Positions 7,605 through 18,237 of a DNA stretch of 64,000 nucleotides are shown here, in pieces. Source of the stretch: Flavimobilis sp052324925 (GTDB taxonomy: Bacteria; Actinomycetota; Actinomycetes; Actinomycetales; Cellulomonadaceae); NCBI GenBank assembly GCA_052324925.1, contig JBQPRE010000001.1; one strand, written 5' to 3'. A model generated the notes under the pieces. It was not told where the DNA came from, searched no databases, and saw nothing but the letters and a program-made list of their open reading frames with translations. How positions within the stretch are numbered: position 1 is the first letter of the stretch; every line of letters begins with the position of its first letter. Both the position numbers and the translations under genes were made by a program.

Positions 7605-9599
7605 TTACCGGCCCGTGTCCTTCGGGAGGTCACGAGAATCCCCGGCTTGCGGATCGCTCGTCAGGCCGCTTGCGCCCGGGCCGGGCTCGGGCGGAACCTC
7701 GGTCGCGATCTCGTCGTCGAGCGGGTGACCCTGCTCGGGGACCCCGGCCGCCTCGAGCGCGGCGAGCCGCGCCTCGGAGCGCGTGATGATGCCGTGCACG
7801 GCTGCGGCGAACGTGTCATCGGCGTGGGCCGGGCAGGGGCCGAGCAGATGGGTGCGCAGGCGCGCACGCTCGGGTGCGCGGACGTCGGGGACCGTGCCGA
7901 GCGTGAGGTCGCGGACCTCGTCCCACCCGGTGCCGTCGGACAGCAGGAGCGTCCCGCCGGTCGCGGTCGGCGCGATCTGAGCGAGCTCGTCGGGTGCGAC
8001 GTGCGAGGGTACGGCGATGCCGAAGGGGCGCGCTGTTGCGAGCCAGTCCGAGAGCACCGACGAGATGTCCGTGACGAGGAAGTCGGCGGCAGCCATGCAC
8101 GCGTCCATGCTCACGCCGGCCGCTGCGGTGACGCTCATGTGGGCGCGGGGTGAGGCAGCGAACCAGGCGGTGTCGCGCGCGAGGATCGCGGCCTCGCGGC
8201 TCAGCGCGTCGTCGGGCTCGTCGACGAGGTCAGCGACGGCGGGGGCCGGGTGGCCGGCCCGCTCGTTGGCGGCCGCGAGCGCTGCGATGATCCGTGCGTG
8301 CGCGGCGCCGACCTCGGGCCTGCGCCGGCCCGTGAACGGGTGTGGCCGGTAGATGATCCGCACGGACGTCTCGGACGCGATGAGGTGCTCGACGAGGCGG
8401 ACTCCGAGGTGCTCGACCGAGCCGTAGTCCTGCTCCTGGTTCCAGCCCTCCCAGGTGGGTGCGTAGAGCAGCGTCGGCACGGGTGAGCCGCTGCGCGCGG
8501 GCAGTGCGGCAAGCCGTGCTGCCTGCGGTCGTCCGACCTCGCGGACGTCGCTGTCGACGATGCCGACCTGGGCCCGGCGGTAGCGTTCGCGACCCGCAGG
8601 ACCGGCGACCCACACCTCGTCGTAGACGCGTGTGAAGGGGTTGAACGATGCGTTCTTGTCGCTGTCGCCGTGCCCGATGAAGGCCGAGAGCACGTGCGGC
8701 TCGCGCAGCAGGTGGATGTTCTTGCCGACGTTGGCGGGGTAGAGGGCCGCCCGGACGGTCGGGAGCCCGAGTGCCATGAGGGTCGTGGCGTCGGGCACGC
8801 AGACGACGGGAAGGCGCGTGGGCGCGAGGCGCGACATGATGGCGCGCTCGCGCAGGACGACGATCGTGTCGGGTGCGGTGCGCTCGAGCGTGGCAAGCCA
8901 CATGTCGGCCTGGTAGGTGGAGGCCGCGTCCCCGCTGAGGTAGAGCGCGACGCGCGGGGCGGCTGCGTCGATCGCGTCGCGGACGACGGGCATGAGGACG
9001 GCGGCCGTCCCTGCGCGCCCGAGACGCACGGCGACGAGCCCTGTGAGGAGTGCGAGCATCCCGTAGCCGGCGAGCGCGACGACCGACATCGTGAGCCAGG
9101 CCGGGCTCACAGCCGCGAGCAGCACGCCGCCGAGGATGAGGGGCTCCGCGACCGCGGCGCGCGTCGAGAGCGGGACGAGCGCGAGTGCGGGTGCCGGGAG
9201 CTGAGTGCCCGGCAGGTCGCCGAGGTTGCGGGTGGCGATCGCGGTCGTGCGCCGTGAGCGCAGAACTGATCCGGCGAGGTTGTCGACGATCCGGACGATG
9301 AGGGTGCCCGCCGCGAGGGCTGTGGTCGCTCCGAGAAGGTCGGGGGCGATCGCGACGACGGCGAGCGCCGCGAGAGCGGTGCGCCCGGCAAGACGGACCG
9401 AGTGGCCGAACGACGCACGACGCAGGAGCGCGCGCACGGCGCGAGGCAGTAGTGGCTCGCCGAGCGCAGAGACGACAAGGAGCGTCGCCGTGAGCGCGAG
9501 CGGAGCGCCGACGACGGTCGTCGCGGACGCGGCCACGAGGCCCAGTGGGACGAGTACGGCGCACGCGTTGGCTGTGGCTCGGCGGGGTGACACGGGCAT
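7605..9599 (-). CDS. Large membrane-anchored CDP-alditol phosphotransferase, third complete paralogue
   Basis: 664 residues. An N-terminal membrane domain (about 10-195) is followed by a Glyphos_transf domain with HGDSDK at 310-315, YAPTWEG at 379-385, YRPHP at 417-421 and a TDISSV block near 505. The domain is longer than in its paralogues, with an insertion between RPHP and DISSV and a C-terminal extension of about 45 residues rich in acidic residues and proline. The frame stays open far upstream to 10715, but that part is antisense to the pyruvyl transferase; ATG at 9599, with GAGG upstream, is the sensible start. It lies 54 bp upstream of the cytidylyltransferase-dehydrogenase gene, same strand. 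Confidence 0.86.
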   Translation of the reverse strand: MPVSPRRATANACAVLVPLGLVAASATTVVGAPLALTATLLVVSALGEPLLPRAVRALLRRASFGHSVRLAGRTALAALAVVAIAPDLLGATTALAAGTLIVRIVDNLAGSVLRSRRTTAIATRNLGDLPGTQLPAPALALVPLSTRAAVAEPLILGGVLLAAVSPAWLTMSVVALAGYGMLALLTGLVAVRLGRAGTAAVLMPVVRDAIDAAAPRVALYLSGDAASTYQADMWLATLERTAPDTIVVLRERAIMSRLAPTRLPVVCVPDATTLMALGLPTVRAALYPANVGKNIHLLREPHVLSAFIGHGDSDKNASFNPFTRVYDEVWVAGPAGRERYRRAQVGIVDSDVREVGRPQAARLAALPARSGSPVPTLLYAPTWEGWNQEQDYGSVEHLGVRLVEHLIASETSVRIIYRPHPFTGRRRPEVGAAHARIIAALAAANERAGHPAPAVADLVDEPDDALSREAAILARDTAWFAASPRAHMSVTAAAGVSMDACMAAADFLVTDISSVLSDWLATARPFGIAVPSHVAPDELAQIAPTATGGTLLLSDGTGWDEVRDLTLGTVPDVRAPERARLRTHLLGPCPAHADDTFAAAVHGIITRSEARLAALEAAGVPEQGHPLDDEIATEVPPEPGPGASGLTSDPQAGDSRDLPKDTGR

Positions 9600-9743
9600 G
9601 AAGGAGGACCTCGGGGGCGAGTGGGGGCGACACATCGTGGACGTCGGGTCGCGCGATCGGGCCGGGTGCGGTGTCATTGTCCCACGTGCCTGCCCCAATT
9701 CTCGGTGACGGTGGCGACCGTACTGTTCTTCAAGGGTGAGTTG

Positions 9744-11063
9744 ATGTCCAGAATTCTCGTCCGGAGCGCGCAGCGTCCCGACGTCGTCCTTCCCGCCGGT
9801 GAGTCCTCCCGGGCCATGGGTGGCAACGCCGGCAACCTCCTGTATGCCAACGCAGCGCTCCGCGCGCTGTCGGTTGACGGCGCCGAGGTGGTCGCGGGCG
9901 CTTTCCGGATGCACAAGCATCATGACCTTGCTGCGTGGGCGCGCCGGACGAACCGTCGCTACGACCGCTTCGTCATCCCCATGTCGAACGCGTTCCGCTG
10001 GGGATTCACCGATGATCTCGAGAAGATGGCGATCGCGATCGAGATGCTCGACATCCCGGTCCATGTCGTCGGAGTGGGCGCCCAGACGACGGTCGACGCG
10101 GTCGACAGCGGCGGCCCGATCATCATGGGCCGCACGGGCTCCACGAAGCTCCCCAACGCGCAAGGCGCGGCCCGCCACGACGCGGTCGTGCGACGTTTCG
10201 TCGACGCGGTCCTTGCTCGGTCGGAGTCGATCGGTGTCCGCGGAGAGATCACGAAGCGCTATCTCACCGGAATCGGTGTCGATGCTGCGCGGGTGGATGT
10301 CATCGGATGCCCTTCGCTCTTCACGTGGGGTCCCGATCTCCGGGTCCCGAACCCACCGCAACCGCTGCCTGAGGACGCTCGGATCTCGGTCAACCTTGAC
10401 CACCGGGTCGCGGGCGTCGCCGACCTCGTCGAGCTCAACGCTCGGCGCTACCGCAACCTCACGATCGCGGTTCAGGACACGCGCTCGGCGCGCGCTGTCA
10501 TCGCGGGGGCCCGCGAGTTCGACATGTCGCGCTTCGATGCCCGCCTGCCCATCCACCCGGACCACGAGCTCTACCGCTCGCGCCGCATGCTCTTCTACCC
10601 GAACGCGTGGGGATGGATCGAGTCGCTCGGCGCCGAGGACTTCGTGTGTGGCACCCGTTTGCACGGGAACATCGCGGGCATCCTCGGTGGGACGCCCGCG
10701 CATCTTCTGGTCCACGACTCACGCACGAGCGAGCTCGCCGACTATCACGGCATTCCGTCGACCCGACTCGACGACCTCGATCACGTCCCCACGGTGGCCG
10801 AGCTCGCGGCGCGCACTGACTACACGCTCTTCAACGAGCTGCAGCCCGAGCGCTTCGCGACGTACCTCGATTTCCTTCACCGCAACGGGCTCGAGACTGT
10901 CTTCGACGAGGGCCGCGACGCCACTGCCTTCGACCGCTCGATCGCGGCAGGGCGCGCGACCGGACCGGTGCGGCCCGCCGTGAGCCCGCTGCAGAAGGTT
11001 GTCCAGCAGGGCCGTCGTCTGAGCGACGCGGTGTTGCGTCGCCGCGCCCCGCAGGACCACTGA
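9744..11063 (+). CDS. Polysaccharide pyruvyl transferase family protein
   Basis: 439-residue enzyme of the PS_pyruv_trans (CsaB/WcaK-like) family, which adds pyruvate ketals from phosphoenolpyruvate to sugars of wall polymers. Family features are GNAGNLLYANAALRAL near the N-terminus, SIGVRGEITKRYL followed by a cysteine-containing VIGCPSLF segment in the middle, and the conserved FVCGTRLHGNIAGILGGTP block toward the C-terminus. The ATG at 9744 has AAGGGTGAG just upstream; the longer frame to 9621 reads back toward the divergent transferase and is not needed. It is transcribed away from the 7605-9599 gene across a 144-bp promoter region and ends at a strong hairpin. Pyruvylated polymers anchor SLH-domain proteins in some bacteria; no SLH protein is visible here. 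Confidence 0.85.
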   Translation: MSRILVRSAQRPDVVLPAGESSRAMGGNAGNLLYANAALRALSVDGAEVVAGAFRMHKHHDLAAWARRTNRRYDRFVIPMSNAFRWGFTDDLEKMAIAIEMLDIPVHVVGVGAQTTVDAVDSGGPIIMGRTGSTKLPNAQGAARHDAVVRRFVDAVLARSESIGVRGEITKRYLTGIGVDAARVDVIGCPSLFTWGPDLRVPNPPQPLPEDARISVNLDHRVAGVADLVELNARRYRNLTIAVQDTRSARAVIAGAREFDMSRFDARLPIHPDHELYRSRRMLFYPNAWGWIESLGAEDFVCGTRLHGNIAGILGGTPAHLLVHDSRTSELADYHGIPSTRLDDLDHVPTVAELAARTDYTLFNELQPERFATYLDFLHRNGLETVFDEGRDATAFDRSIAAGRATGPVRPAVSPLQKVVQQGRRLSDAVLRRRAPQDH

Positions 11064-11067
11064 CGTC

Positions 11068-11105
11068 CGGGTGGCCGCCCGTCCCGGAGGACGGGCGGCC
11101 ACCCG
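11068..11105 (+). terminator. Hairpin terminator after the pyruvyl transferase gene
   Basis: A perfect 17-bp stem (11068-11084 with 11089-11105) with a CGGA loop lies five bases after the stop codon and is followed by TT. It sits between two convergent genes and can serve the plus strand, perhaps both. Confidence 0.85.
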
Positions 11106-11154
11106 TTGTCCCGCACCCGCTCGAGCGGACTCGGCGCGCGTCTGCGCCGCCGCG

Positions 11155-12801
11155 TCAGCGGCCGAACGTGATCTGGGCGCGCTGGAGGTTGTGGTCCGAG
11201 CCTCGGTACGCCGTGTTGAACGCACCCGAGGACGTGAGCACGACCTGGTTCCGGTGGCTGTGGACCGAGCCGCCCTTGACGAAGATGTAGTCGATGCGGG
11301 TGGGCGCGTACGCGTAGCGGAAGGGCTTCGCGGGGTAGCCGCCGTCGCCCTTGGAGGCCGCCGTCTGGTTGTTCGTCGTCGCCCACCGGTGACCCTCGAC
11401 GCTGCGCGCCGAGGCGGCGTCGACGAAGCCAGCCTTGATGAGTGTCGTCGTGGCACCGTTGGTGTCGCGCACGACGTCGGCGTTGAAGTCGCCGAGCAGG
11501 ACGACGGGGTCACCCGGGGCGCGCCTGCTCACGTACGTGTTGATCGCCGTGATGGCGGCCACGCGGTGGGACGACGTCGCCTTCGCATTGGACTGCAGGT
11601 GGATCGACGCGACGACGAAGGTCTCACCCGTGCGGCGGTCTTGGAGGCGTGCCCAGCCGAAGTAGCGGTCCTTGTCGATCCGATCTGAGGGCGCGAGGAT
11701 CGCGCGCAGGGACCGGACACCCGACGCGAGCACCTTGATGCGGTCGGTGCGCACGACGATGTGATCGCCCTTGGTCTGGCTTCCAGGCGCGGTCCCGACC
11801 GTCGCCTCAGAGTAGGCCAGCGCGTAGCCGCGCCCGAGGTCCTTGACGATCTCGAGGTACTGGCGCTCGCCGTTTCCGCCGTCGGACTTCCGCGTCGTCG
11901 CCTCCTGGAGGGCGATGACGTCCGCGCCAGCGAGCTTGAGCGATGCCTTGACGGCCCGGCGTCGTGACTCCCACTGGAGGGAGTCTTTGTACGAGGCTGT
12001 CGCCGCGATCGAGCCCACGTTGTAGGTCGCGAACGTCACCGCGTCGGCGCGCTTGCCCACGGGCGCCGCTGTGCCTGCGCGGGTGTGAACCGTGCGGGAC
12101 GTGGCGACGCGCTTGCCGTTGTAGTAGCTCGCGCGCACGTAGACGTGATTGCCCGTCGCCGCACCGATGTACTTGCGGAACTTCGACGGGACGGTGAGAA
12201 CCGTGGACTTCGTCGTCGGACGGATGCCGGTGACCGCCCAGCGCTTGGACTTCGTGTTGAGCGTGAGGTTGTCCCACGAGGCGTGCAGGGTGACGGACGT
12301 CCCGCGCGGGAGCGTGCCCCACGTGACCTTGACCTTGTTGAGCCCCGCGGCCTTGACCTTGATCGGCACGCGGCCGACCGAGCGGGTGTCGGCGCGCTTC
12401 TTCACGGCCTTGCTCGTCACGGTGCCCTTCGAGGTCACGGCGCGGACGCGGATCCAGTAGTCCTTGCGGACGGGGATCTTGGTGATCGTGCGGGTGCGCG
12501 ACTTCGTCGTGGCGCGCTTCGTCTTCTTCTTGGTGAACTTCTTCGAGGTCGACCATTCGACGATGTAGCGCTTGGCGCCGCGCACCTTGGTCCAGCTGAG
12601 GGACAGGCGGCGGTCGCCCGGGATGACGGTGAGGACGGGACGCGCGACCTTCGACGCGCCCGCGTGCGTGCCGGCTGAGGCTGCGGCGGGAACTGCGGAG
12701 GCGGGTGCGGTCGCGATCGCTGGAAGGAACCCGGCGAAGGCGAGGCCGAGCGCCACGAGGAGCGCGGTGGTCCGCGTGCGGTCACGTCGTGCTGCAGTCA
12801 T
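11155..12801 (-). CDS. Secreted endonuclease/exonuclease/phosphatase-family protein with FN3-like repeats
   Basis: 548 residues. A signal peptide with a long alanine-rich hydrophobic core spans about residues 10-40. Two beta-rich, Lys/Arg-rich segments follow (about 50-150 and 150-240), the first like a fibronectin type III domain. The catalytic EEP domain runs from about 250 to the end, with the family marks ATYNVG, ALQEAT, LLGDFNAD, a DY segment and the terminal SDHN. Such proteins are metal-dependent extracellular DNases, phosphodiesterases or sphingomyelinase-like enzymes; the substrate cannot be chosen here. ATG at 12801 is preferred because GGGAG lies about eight bases upstream and the signal peptide starts there. 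Confidence 0.82.
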   Translation of the reverse strand: MTAARRDRTRTTALLVALGLAFAGFLPAIATAPASAVPAAASAGTHAGASKVARPVLTVIPGDRRLSLSWTKVRGAKRYIVEWSTSKKFTKKKTKRATTKSRTRTITKIPVRKDYWIRVRAVTSKGTVTSKAVKKRADTRSVGRVPIKVKAAGLNKVKVTWGTLPRGTSVTLHASWDNLTLNTKSKRWAVTGIRPTTKSTVLTVPSKFRKYIGAATGNHVYVRASYYNGKRVATSRTVHTRAGTAAPVGKRADAVTFATYNVGSIAATASYKDSLQWESRRRAVKASLKLAGADVIALQEATTRKSDGGNGERQYLEIVKDLGRGYALAYSEATVGTAPGSQTKGDHIVVRTDRIKVLASGVRSLRAILAPSDRIDKDRYFGWARLQDRRTGETFVVASIHLQSNAKATSSHRVAAITAINTYVSRRAPGDPVVLLGDFNADVVRDTNGATTTLIKAGFVDAASARSVEGHRWATTNNQTAASKGDGGYPAKPFRYAYAPTRIDYIFVKGGSVHSHRNQVVLTSSGAFNTAYRGSDHNLQRAQITFGR

Positions 12802-12934
12802 GCGTGGGCTCCCGGGGAGTCTCCGGCGCGGGGGTGTCCGGCTCGGCGCGCCCATAGTAGGCGGAGATGACCGTGAAAAATCAAGGCTTTGCACGAGTGA
12901 CTTTGCGCTCGCTGTCAATGCCGGCTCGCCTGTT

Positions 12935-12965
12935 CACCCCTCTGCTCACCCGGGCAGGAGGGGTG
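12935..12965 (-). terminator. Hairpin terminator after the SpoIID-family gene
   Basis: An 11-bp stem with one bulged base (12935-12945 with 12954-12965) lies ten bases after the minus-strand stop at 12975. It has no long T tract. Confidence 0.55.
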
Positions 12966-12974
12966 TTGTGGGTG

Positions 12975-15593
12975 CTAGGCCCTCGGTTCGATCGAGCGAA
13001 TCCATGCCCCGGGCAGGCCGAGCGTCGTCCGGAACTTGTCGGCCTTGGCAGTCCAGGTCGCCGTCGCGCCGGTCGATGACGTCGCGCGCAGCGACTTGGC
13101 CTGCTCGCTCGAGTACCGCTCGGTCACCTCGATCGTCACGACGTCGGGGAGCCCGAAGAGAGCCGCCGCGCGCGCCTGCGTGAGGGTGACGGTCCGGGGG
13201 TTCGTCGTGCTCGAGGACCACAGTGCGAATGAGTTGCCGGGCGCCTTGAGGCTGTACGCGTCGTCGACCGAGCGGATGTAGCTGACCTTCTGCGACCACA
13301 CGTCCTCGCTGTTCGCGGAGCGGCCACCGGTCGAGGAGGAGTAGTACGTGACGGCGACGTGAGAGCCCGCGAGGACGACGCGGCCCGTCGTCGAGGAGGA
13401 CGTGACGCTGTCGACAGCCGCCTTCCACCGCTTGCCCCACCTCTGGTCCGTGCCCTCACCCTCCTTCTTCCAGCCCGTGAAGAACTGGTCGGCCGTCGAG
13501 TCGACGACGTTGCAGGCGCAGCTGGCGCGCAGCACACCCTGGGGGGCGTCGTCGGAGACCTTCATGAGGCCGAGCGCATAGCTGCGTCCGGCGATCGCCT
13601 GGGCCTCGAGCGCCTCGAGCGGCCAGCTCGACGGCATCTCACCGAGGCCATAGAGATACTCGCGCGCGAACTCCAGGTCGTTGACGACGTTGAGGTGGCC
13701 GCCGATGACGGTGACCGTGAACCGTCCGTGGCGGTAGGTGCCGTGTGTCGCCGCACGGCCCGAGGTTGTGAGCAGGCGTGCCACGGCGGCCGTGCCCGTC
13801 GGCTTGTAGGCGGACGTCCCCGACCAGTGCAGCCGCAGCGTTGCGCCGCGCTCGGACGCCTTGGGGTAGGTGACGCCGTCGATGACGATGACGGGCTTGC
13901 CGTCGACAACCGTGAGCGTGCCCTGGGTCTCGTCAGAGATGTCCGTGAGGGCGCTCGTCCCCGTGGCCGTCCGCACGCGCCACGTGCCGTCGTCAATGGC
14001 GAACGTCACGGAGTTGGGATCGTGCTTGCCGATGACCTGCACGGCGACCTTGTCGGGAAGGGCGCGATCGGCAACCTTCGTGTCCGTGAAGTAGTGCTGG
14101 AGGATCTGGGTCGAGGACTTGCCCTCGCGAGCCATCTGGTACGCGCCGTACTGCGACAGGCCCAGCCCGTGGCCATAGCCCGAGCCGTCGATCGTGAACG
14201 CAGTCGGGATCTTCCCTGAGGTGTTCGACCCGGGGACGTCGTCGCTCGGCGCGGCCGAGCGAGGCGTGACCGTGACCTTGCGGACGCTCGAGACCGTCTT
14301 GCCGCTCGTCGTGATGAAGCGGTAGCTCGTCGTGACCTTGGGGGTCACGCGGTAGGTGAAGTTGCCCGACGCCGACGGCGCGAGCGTGCGCAGCGTCTTC
14401 CAGGCGCCCGACGTCGAGGCCTGGACGCGCAGGTAGCAGCACGTCACGGGGGCGCCGTTCGAGCGGTACGCGCTCGTGAGCGTGACGGACGTGCCCTCGC
14501 GGACGGTCGTCGCCGAGATCTTCGAGGAGACCGTGACGCCGCTCGTCCTCGCGGCGACCGTGACCTTGCGGGCCGTCGAGACGGTCTTGCCCGACGTGGT
14601 CGTCCACCGGTACTGCGTCGTGCGTGTGGGGGAGACCGTCGCGGAGAGCTTGCCCGTGGAGCTCGGACGCACGGTGCGCACGGTGGTCCACGAGCCCGTC
14701 GTGCGTTGCTGGAGGCGCACGGAGTACCGCGTGATCGCCTTCTTGCCCTGTCGGTAGTAGCCCGTGACCTTGATCTTCGTCCCGGAGCTCACCTTCGTCT
14801 TGGTGACGGCCGACGACAGCGTCACCTTCGCGCTCGATGCTGACGTGGCGGTCACGGTCACCTTGCGGGCCTTCGAGACGGTCTTGCCCGACGTCGTCGT
14901 CCACCGGTACTGCGTCGTGCGTGACGGCTTGACTGTCGTCTTGAGCGTGCCCGTGCGTGACGGCTTGACCGTGCGCACGGTCGTCCACGCGCCGCTCGTG
15001 CGCTTCTGGAGGCGCACCGAGTAGCGGGAGATCGGCGCGGAGCCCTGGCGGTAGGTGCCCTTGACCGTCACCTTCGCGCCCGCGCGAACCTTCGTGGCGC
15101 TCACGGACGAGGACAAGGTGACCTTGCGGCTCGAGGTGCCCGCGTGCCCCTGGGTCACGGTGACCTTGCGCGCGGGCGAGACCGTCTTGCCGCTCAGCGT
15201 CGTCCAGCGGTACTGCGTCGTGCGTGACGGAGCGACCTTGGTGCTGAGCGCGCCGGTGGCCGACGGCATGACGGTGCGGACTGTCCGCCACGCGCCACTC
15301 GTGCGCTGCTGCAGGCGGACGCGGTAGAACGACACCCCCCACGGGCCCTGGCGATAGGCGCCGCGAATCGTCACCGAGGTGCCTGCGGTGACGGCGGACC
15401 GGCTCACGCTCGAGGACAGCGTGACCTTGCTGCTCGCGGCCGCGAGCGGCGCGGCGGCGAGAGGAGCTGCGGTGAACGACGCAGCTGCGGCCGGTGCGGC
15501 CATGGCAGTGCTGGCGGGCACGAGGAGGACGGCAGCGAGGGCAGCGGCGAGGAGCATGGGCCCACGGCGGTGGGGGCGGTCGAGAGCATGCAT
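12975..15593 (-). CDS. Secreted SpoIID/LytB-domain protein with four tandem beta-rich repeats
   Basis: 872 residues. A signal peptide (hydrophobic core about 13-32) is followed by an Ala-rich linker and four tandem repeats of about 95 residues (55-148, 156-250, 254-349, 351-445), each with a KVTLSSSV start, an RTSGAWxTVRTV centre and an SGKTVSxARKVTV end. The SpoIID/LytB domain runs from about 463, with GYGHGLGLSQYGAYQMA, EYLYGLGEMPSSWPLEALEAQ, AGRSYAL and YYSSSTGG. SpoIID is a lytic transglycosylase acting on denuded glycan in sporulation and LytB is an amidase enhancer; here it should act on peptidoglycan outside the cell in a non-sporulating genus. The repeats are probably wall-binding or a stalk. 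Confidence 0.85.
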   Translation of the reverse strand: MHALDRPHRRGPMLLAAALAAVLLVPASTAMAAPAAAASFTAAPLAAAPLAAASSKVTLSSSVSRSAVTAGTSVTIRGAYRQGPWGVSFYRVRLQQRTSGAWRTVRTVMPSATGALSTKVAPSRTTQYRWTTLSGKTVSPARKVTVTQGHAGTSSRKVTLSSSVSATKVRAGAKVTVKGTYRQGSAPISRYSVRLQKRTSGAWTTVRTVKPSRTGTLKTTVKPSRTTQYRWTTTSGKTVSKARKVTVTATSASSAKVTLSSAVTKTKVSSGTKIKVTGYYRQGKKAITRYSVRLQQRTTGSWTTVRTVRPSSTGKLSATVSPTRTTQYRWTTTSGKTVSTARKVTVAARTSGVTVSSKISATTVREGTSVTLTSAYRSNGAPVTCCYLRVQASTSGAWKTLRTLAPSASGNFTYRVTPKVTTSYRFITTSGKTVSSVRKVTVTPRSAAPSDDVPGSNTSGKIPTAFTIDGSGYGHGLGLSQYGAYQMAREGKSSTQILQHYFTDTKVADRALPDKVAVQVIGKHDPNSVTFAIDDGTWRVRTATGTSALTDISDETQGTLTVVDGKPVIVIDGVTYPKASERGATLRLHWSGTSAYKPTGTAAVARLLTTSGRAATHGTYRHGRFTVTVIGGHLNVVNDLEFAREYLYGLGEMPSSWPLEALEAQAIAGRSYALGLMKVSDDAPQGVLRASCACNVVDSTADQFFTGWKKEGEGTDQRWGKRWKAAVDSVTSSSTTGRVVLAGSHVAVTYYSSSTGGRSANSEDVWSQKVSYIRSVDDAYSLKAPGNSFALWSSSTTNPRTVTLTQARAAALFGLPDVVTIEVTERYSSEQAKSLRATSSTGATATWTAKADKFRTTLGLPGAWIRSIEPRA
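14259..15431 (-). repeat. Four tandem repeats of about 290 bp inside the SpoIID/LytB gene
   Basis: They encode four roughly 95-residue units with a shared core (RTSGAW, TTQYRW, SGKTVS, RKVTV). Copies 1-3 are closest to one another; copy 4 has diverged most and carries a CC pair (APVTCCYLRV) that the others lack. Confidence 0.85.
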
Positions 15594-15785
15594 GGCGTCA
15601 GTCTGCCGCAGGAACCGCTCAGAATAAAGCCCGGCGTTGCGTCACAGTGGCATCACTGGCCCCGCGTGTCGCGCGCGACGGCGTCAATGCGAGGGTTGTC
15701 CGGGCCCCGCGGACGCCCCGGCCCCGAGGACGGGGCGGACGATATCCTGACGCAGTCCTTCCGCCGCCCGACTCCAGGGAGCCCC

Positions 15786-17273
<1,488 letters not shown>

Positions 17274-17283
17274 ACCCAGCCCC

Positions 17284-17330
17284 GACGCGGACGGGCCACG
17301 CGCACAGGGTGCGCGTGGCCCGTCCGCGTC
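17284..17330 (+). terminator. Perfect 22-bp hairpin between ahcY and the RDD gene
   Basis: Arms 17284-17305 and 17309-17330 are exact reverse complements with an AGG loop. It starts ten bases after the ahcY stop and lies before the convergent stop at 17371. There is no T tract; it probably works in both directions. Confidence 0.85.
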
Positions 17331-17370
17331 TCACGGTCCGGTCTCGCGGCCCGGTCGTCAGGGACGGACG

Positions 17371-18180
17371 TCACGCCGGGTCGGGGACCCCGTACGGCAA
17401 CCGGTGCAGCATGGCCGCCTGCTCGAGCGCCAAGTCCCGGGTCCGCTGAGCGGTCACCCACTCGCGCTCGCGACGCTCCGTCAGCACTGCCATGAGGAAG
17501 AGCTCGGGGTGAGTCCCGGGCGGTGGGCCCGGCGCGACGAACTGCTCGACCTCACTCGCAAGAGCGCCACCGAGCCGGGTGCGTGCATCCGGGGCGAGGC
17601 GCTCGGCGCGCGAGAGCATCTGCCGCGCGGCGAGCGCGAGCCCGTCGGGGAGCCGACGCATGTCGGCCGTCCGCGCCCACGAGGCCAGGTGCGGGGGCAT
17701 CGCGAGCGTGACGTCGACCGTGCTCCGGCTCCGGTCGCGGACGACGTACGTGCCCGCGAGGAGGTCGCCGAGGCGTCGCCCCTTCGAGTTGAGCAGCGAG
17801 ACGACAAGGGCGAGCGAGCCCATGGTCAGGTAGGTCTCGCCCACCGCGACGAGCGCCCGGACGAAGGCGTGCCGCACCGTGATGGGGCCGCCGTCGAGGC
17901 GCACGACACGGATGCCGAGTGCGAGCTTGCCGATCGAGAGCCCGCGCGAGAGCGTCTCGATGGTCGTCGGGATGATCACGGCGAGCGTGACGATGGCCGC
18001 GATCGTGAGAGGGCTCTGGTAGTCCGTGGGCAGGCTGAGGCCCGACAGGGCCCACGCTGCGCCAAGGAGGACCGCCGTGAGCGCGAGCAGGTCGATGAGG
18101 AGTGCGAGGCCGCGCGTGAGGAAGGCCGCGGGACGTGCGTCGACTACGACGCCCTCTCCTGTGACGATGCCGTCGCGCAC
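17371..18180 (-). CDS. RDD-family membrane protein
   Basis: 269 residues. Four hydrophobic segments lie between about residue 20 and 140 with the family marks RPAAFLTRGLALLIDLLAL, GLSIGKLALGIRVV and RRLGDLLAGTYVV, followed by a soluble C-terminal region of about 120 residues. The RDD family is of uncertain role, linked in some species to ion or osmolyte exchange. GTG at 18180 is chosen because AGGAGG sits four bases upstream; a much longer frame to 18876 is antisense to the SpoIIM gene. It is divergent from the SpoIIM-like gene (57 bp), and the two occur near MoxR/DUF58 genes in many Actinobacteria. Confidence 0.85.
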   Translation of the reverse strand: MRDGIVTGEGVVVDARPAAFLTRGLALLIDLLALTAVLLGAAWALSGLSLPTDYQSPLTIAAIVTLAVIIPTTIETLSRGLSIGKLALGIRVVRLDGGPITVRHAFVRALVAVGETYLTMGSLALVVSLLNSKGRRLGDLLAGTYVVRDRSRSTVDVTLAMPPHLASWARTADMRRLPDGLALAARQMLSRAERLAPDARTRLGGALASEVEQFVAPGPPPGTHPELFLMAVLTERREREWVTAQRTRDLALEQAAMLHRLPYGVPDPA

Positions 18181-18224
18181 GTGACCTCCTCGGACGATGC
18201 CGCCCCTGGTGGGGTTGCTCCCGC

Positions 18225-18230
18225 TAGGGT
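18225..18230 (+). promoter_or_regulatory. -10 box for a leaderless SpoIIM-like transcript
   Basis: TAGGGT ends seven bases before the GTG at 18238, so transcription should start at or next to the start codon. There is no Shine-Dalgarno for this gene, which agrees with leaderless translation. Confidence 0.5.
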
Positions 18231-18237
18231 AGCGGTC

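Noticed and set aside
9600..10715. Upstream extension of the minus-strand phosphotransferase frame to 1036 residues
   Set aside because: It is antisense to the pyruvyl transferase gene, has no recognisable domain and is rich in Arg/Asp, as expected for a shadow frame. The ATG at 9599 gives a normal N-terminus.
15594..15785. SAH riboswitch upstream of ahcY
   Set aside because: The region has GC-rich hairpin potential but none of the conserved SAH riboswitch core was recognised.
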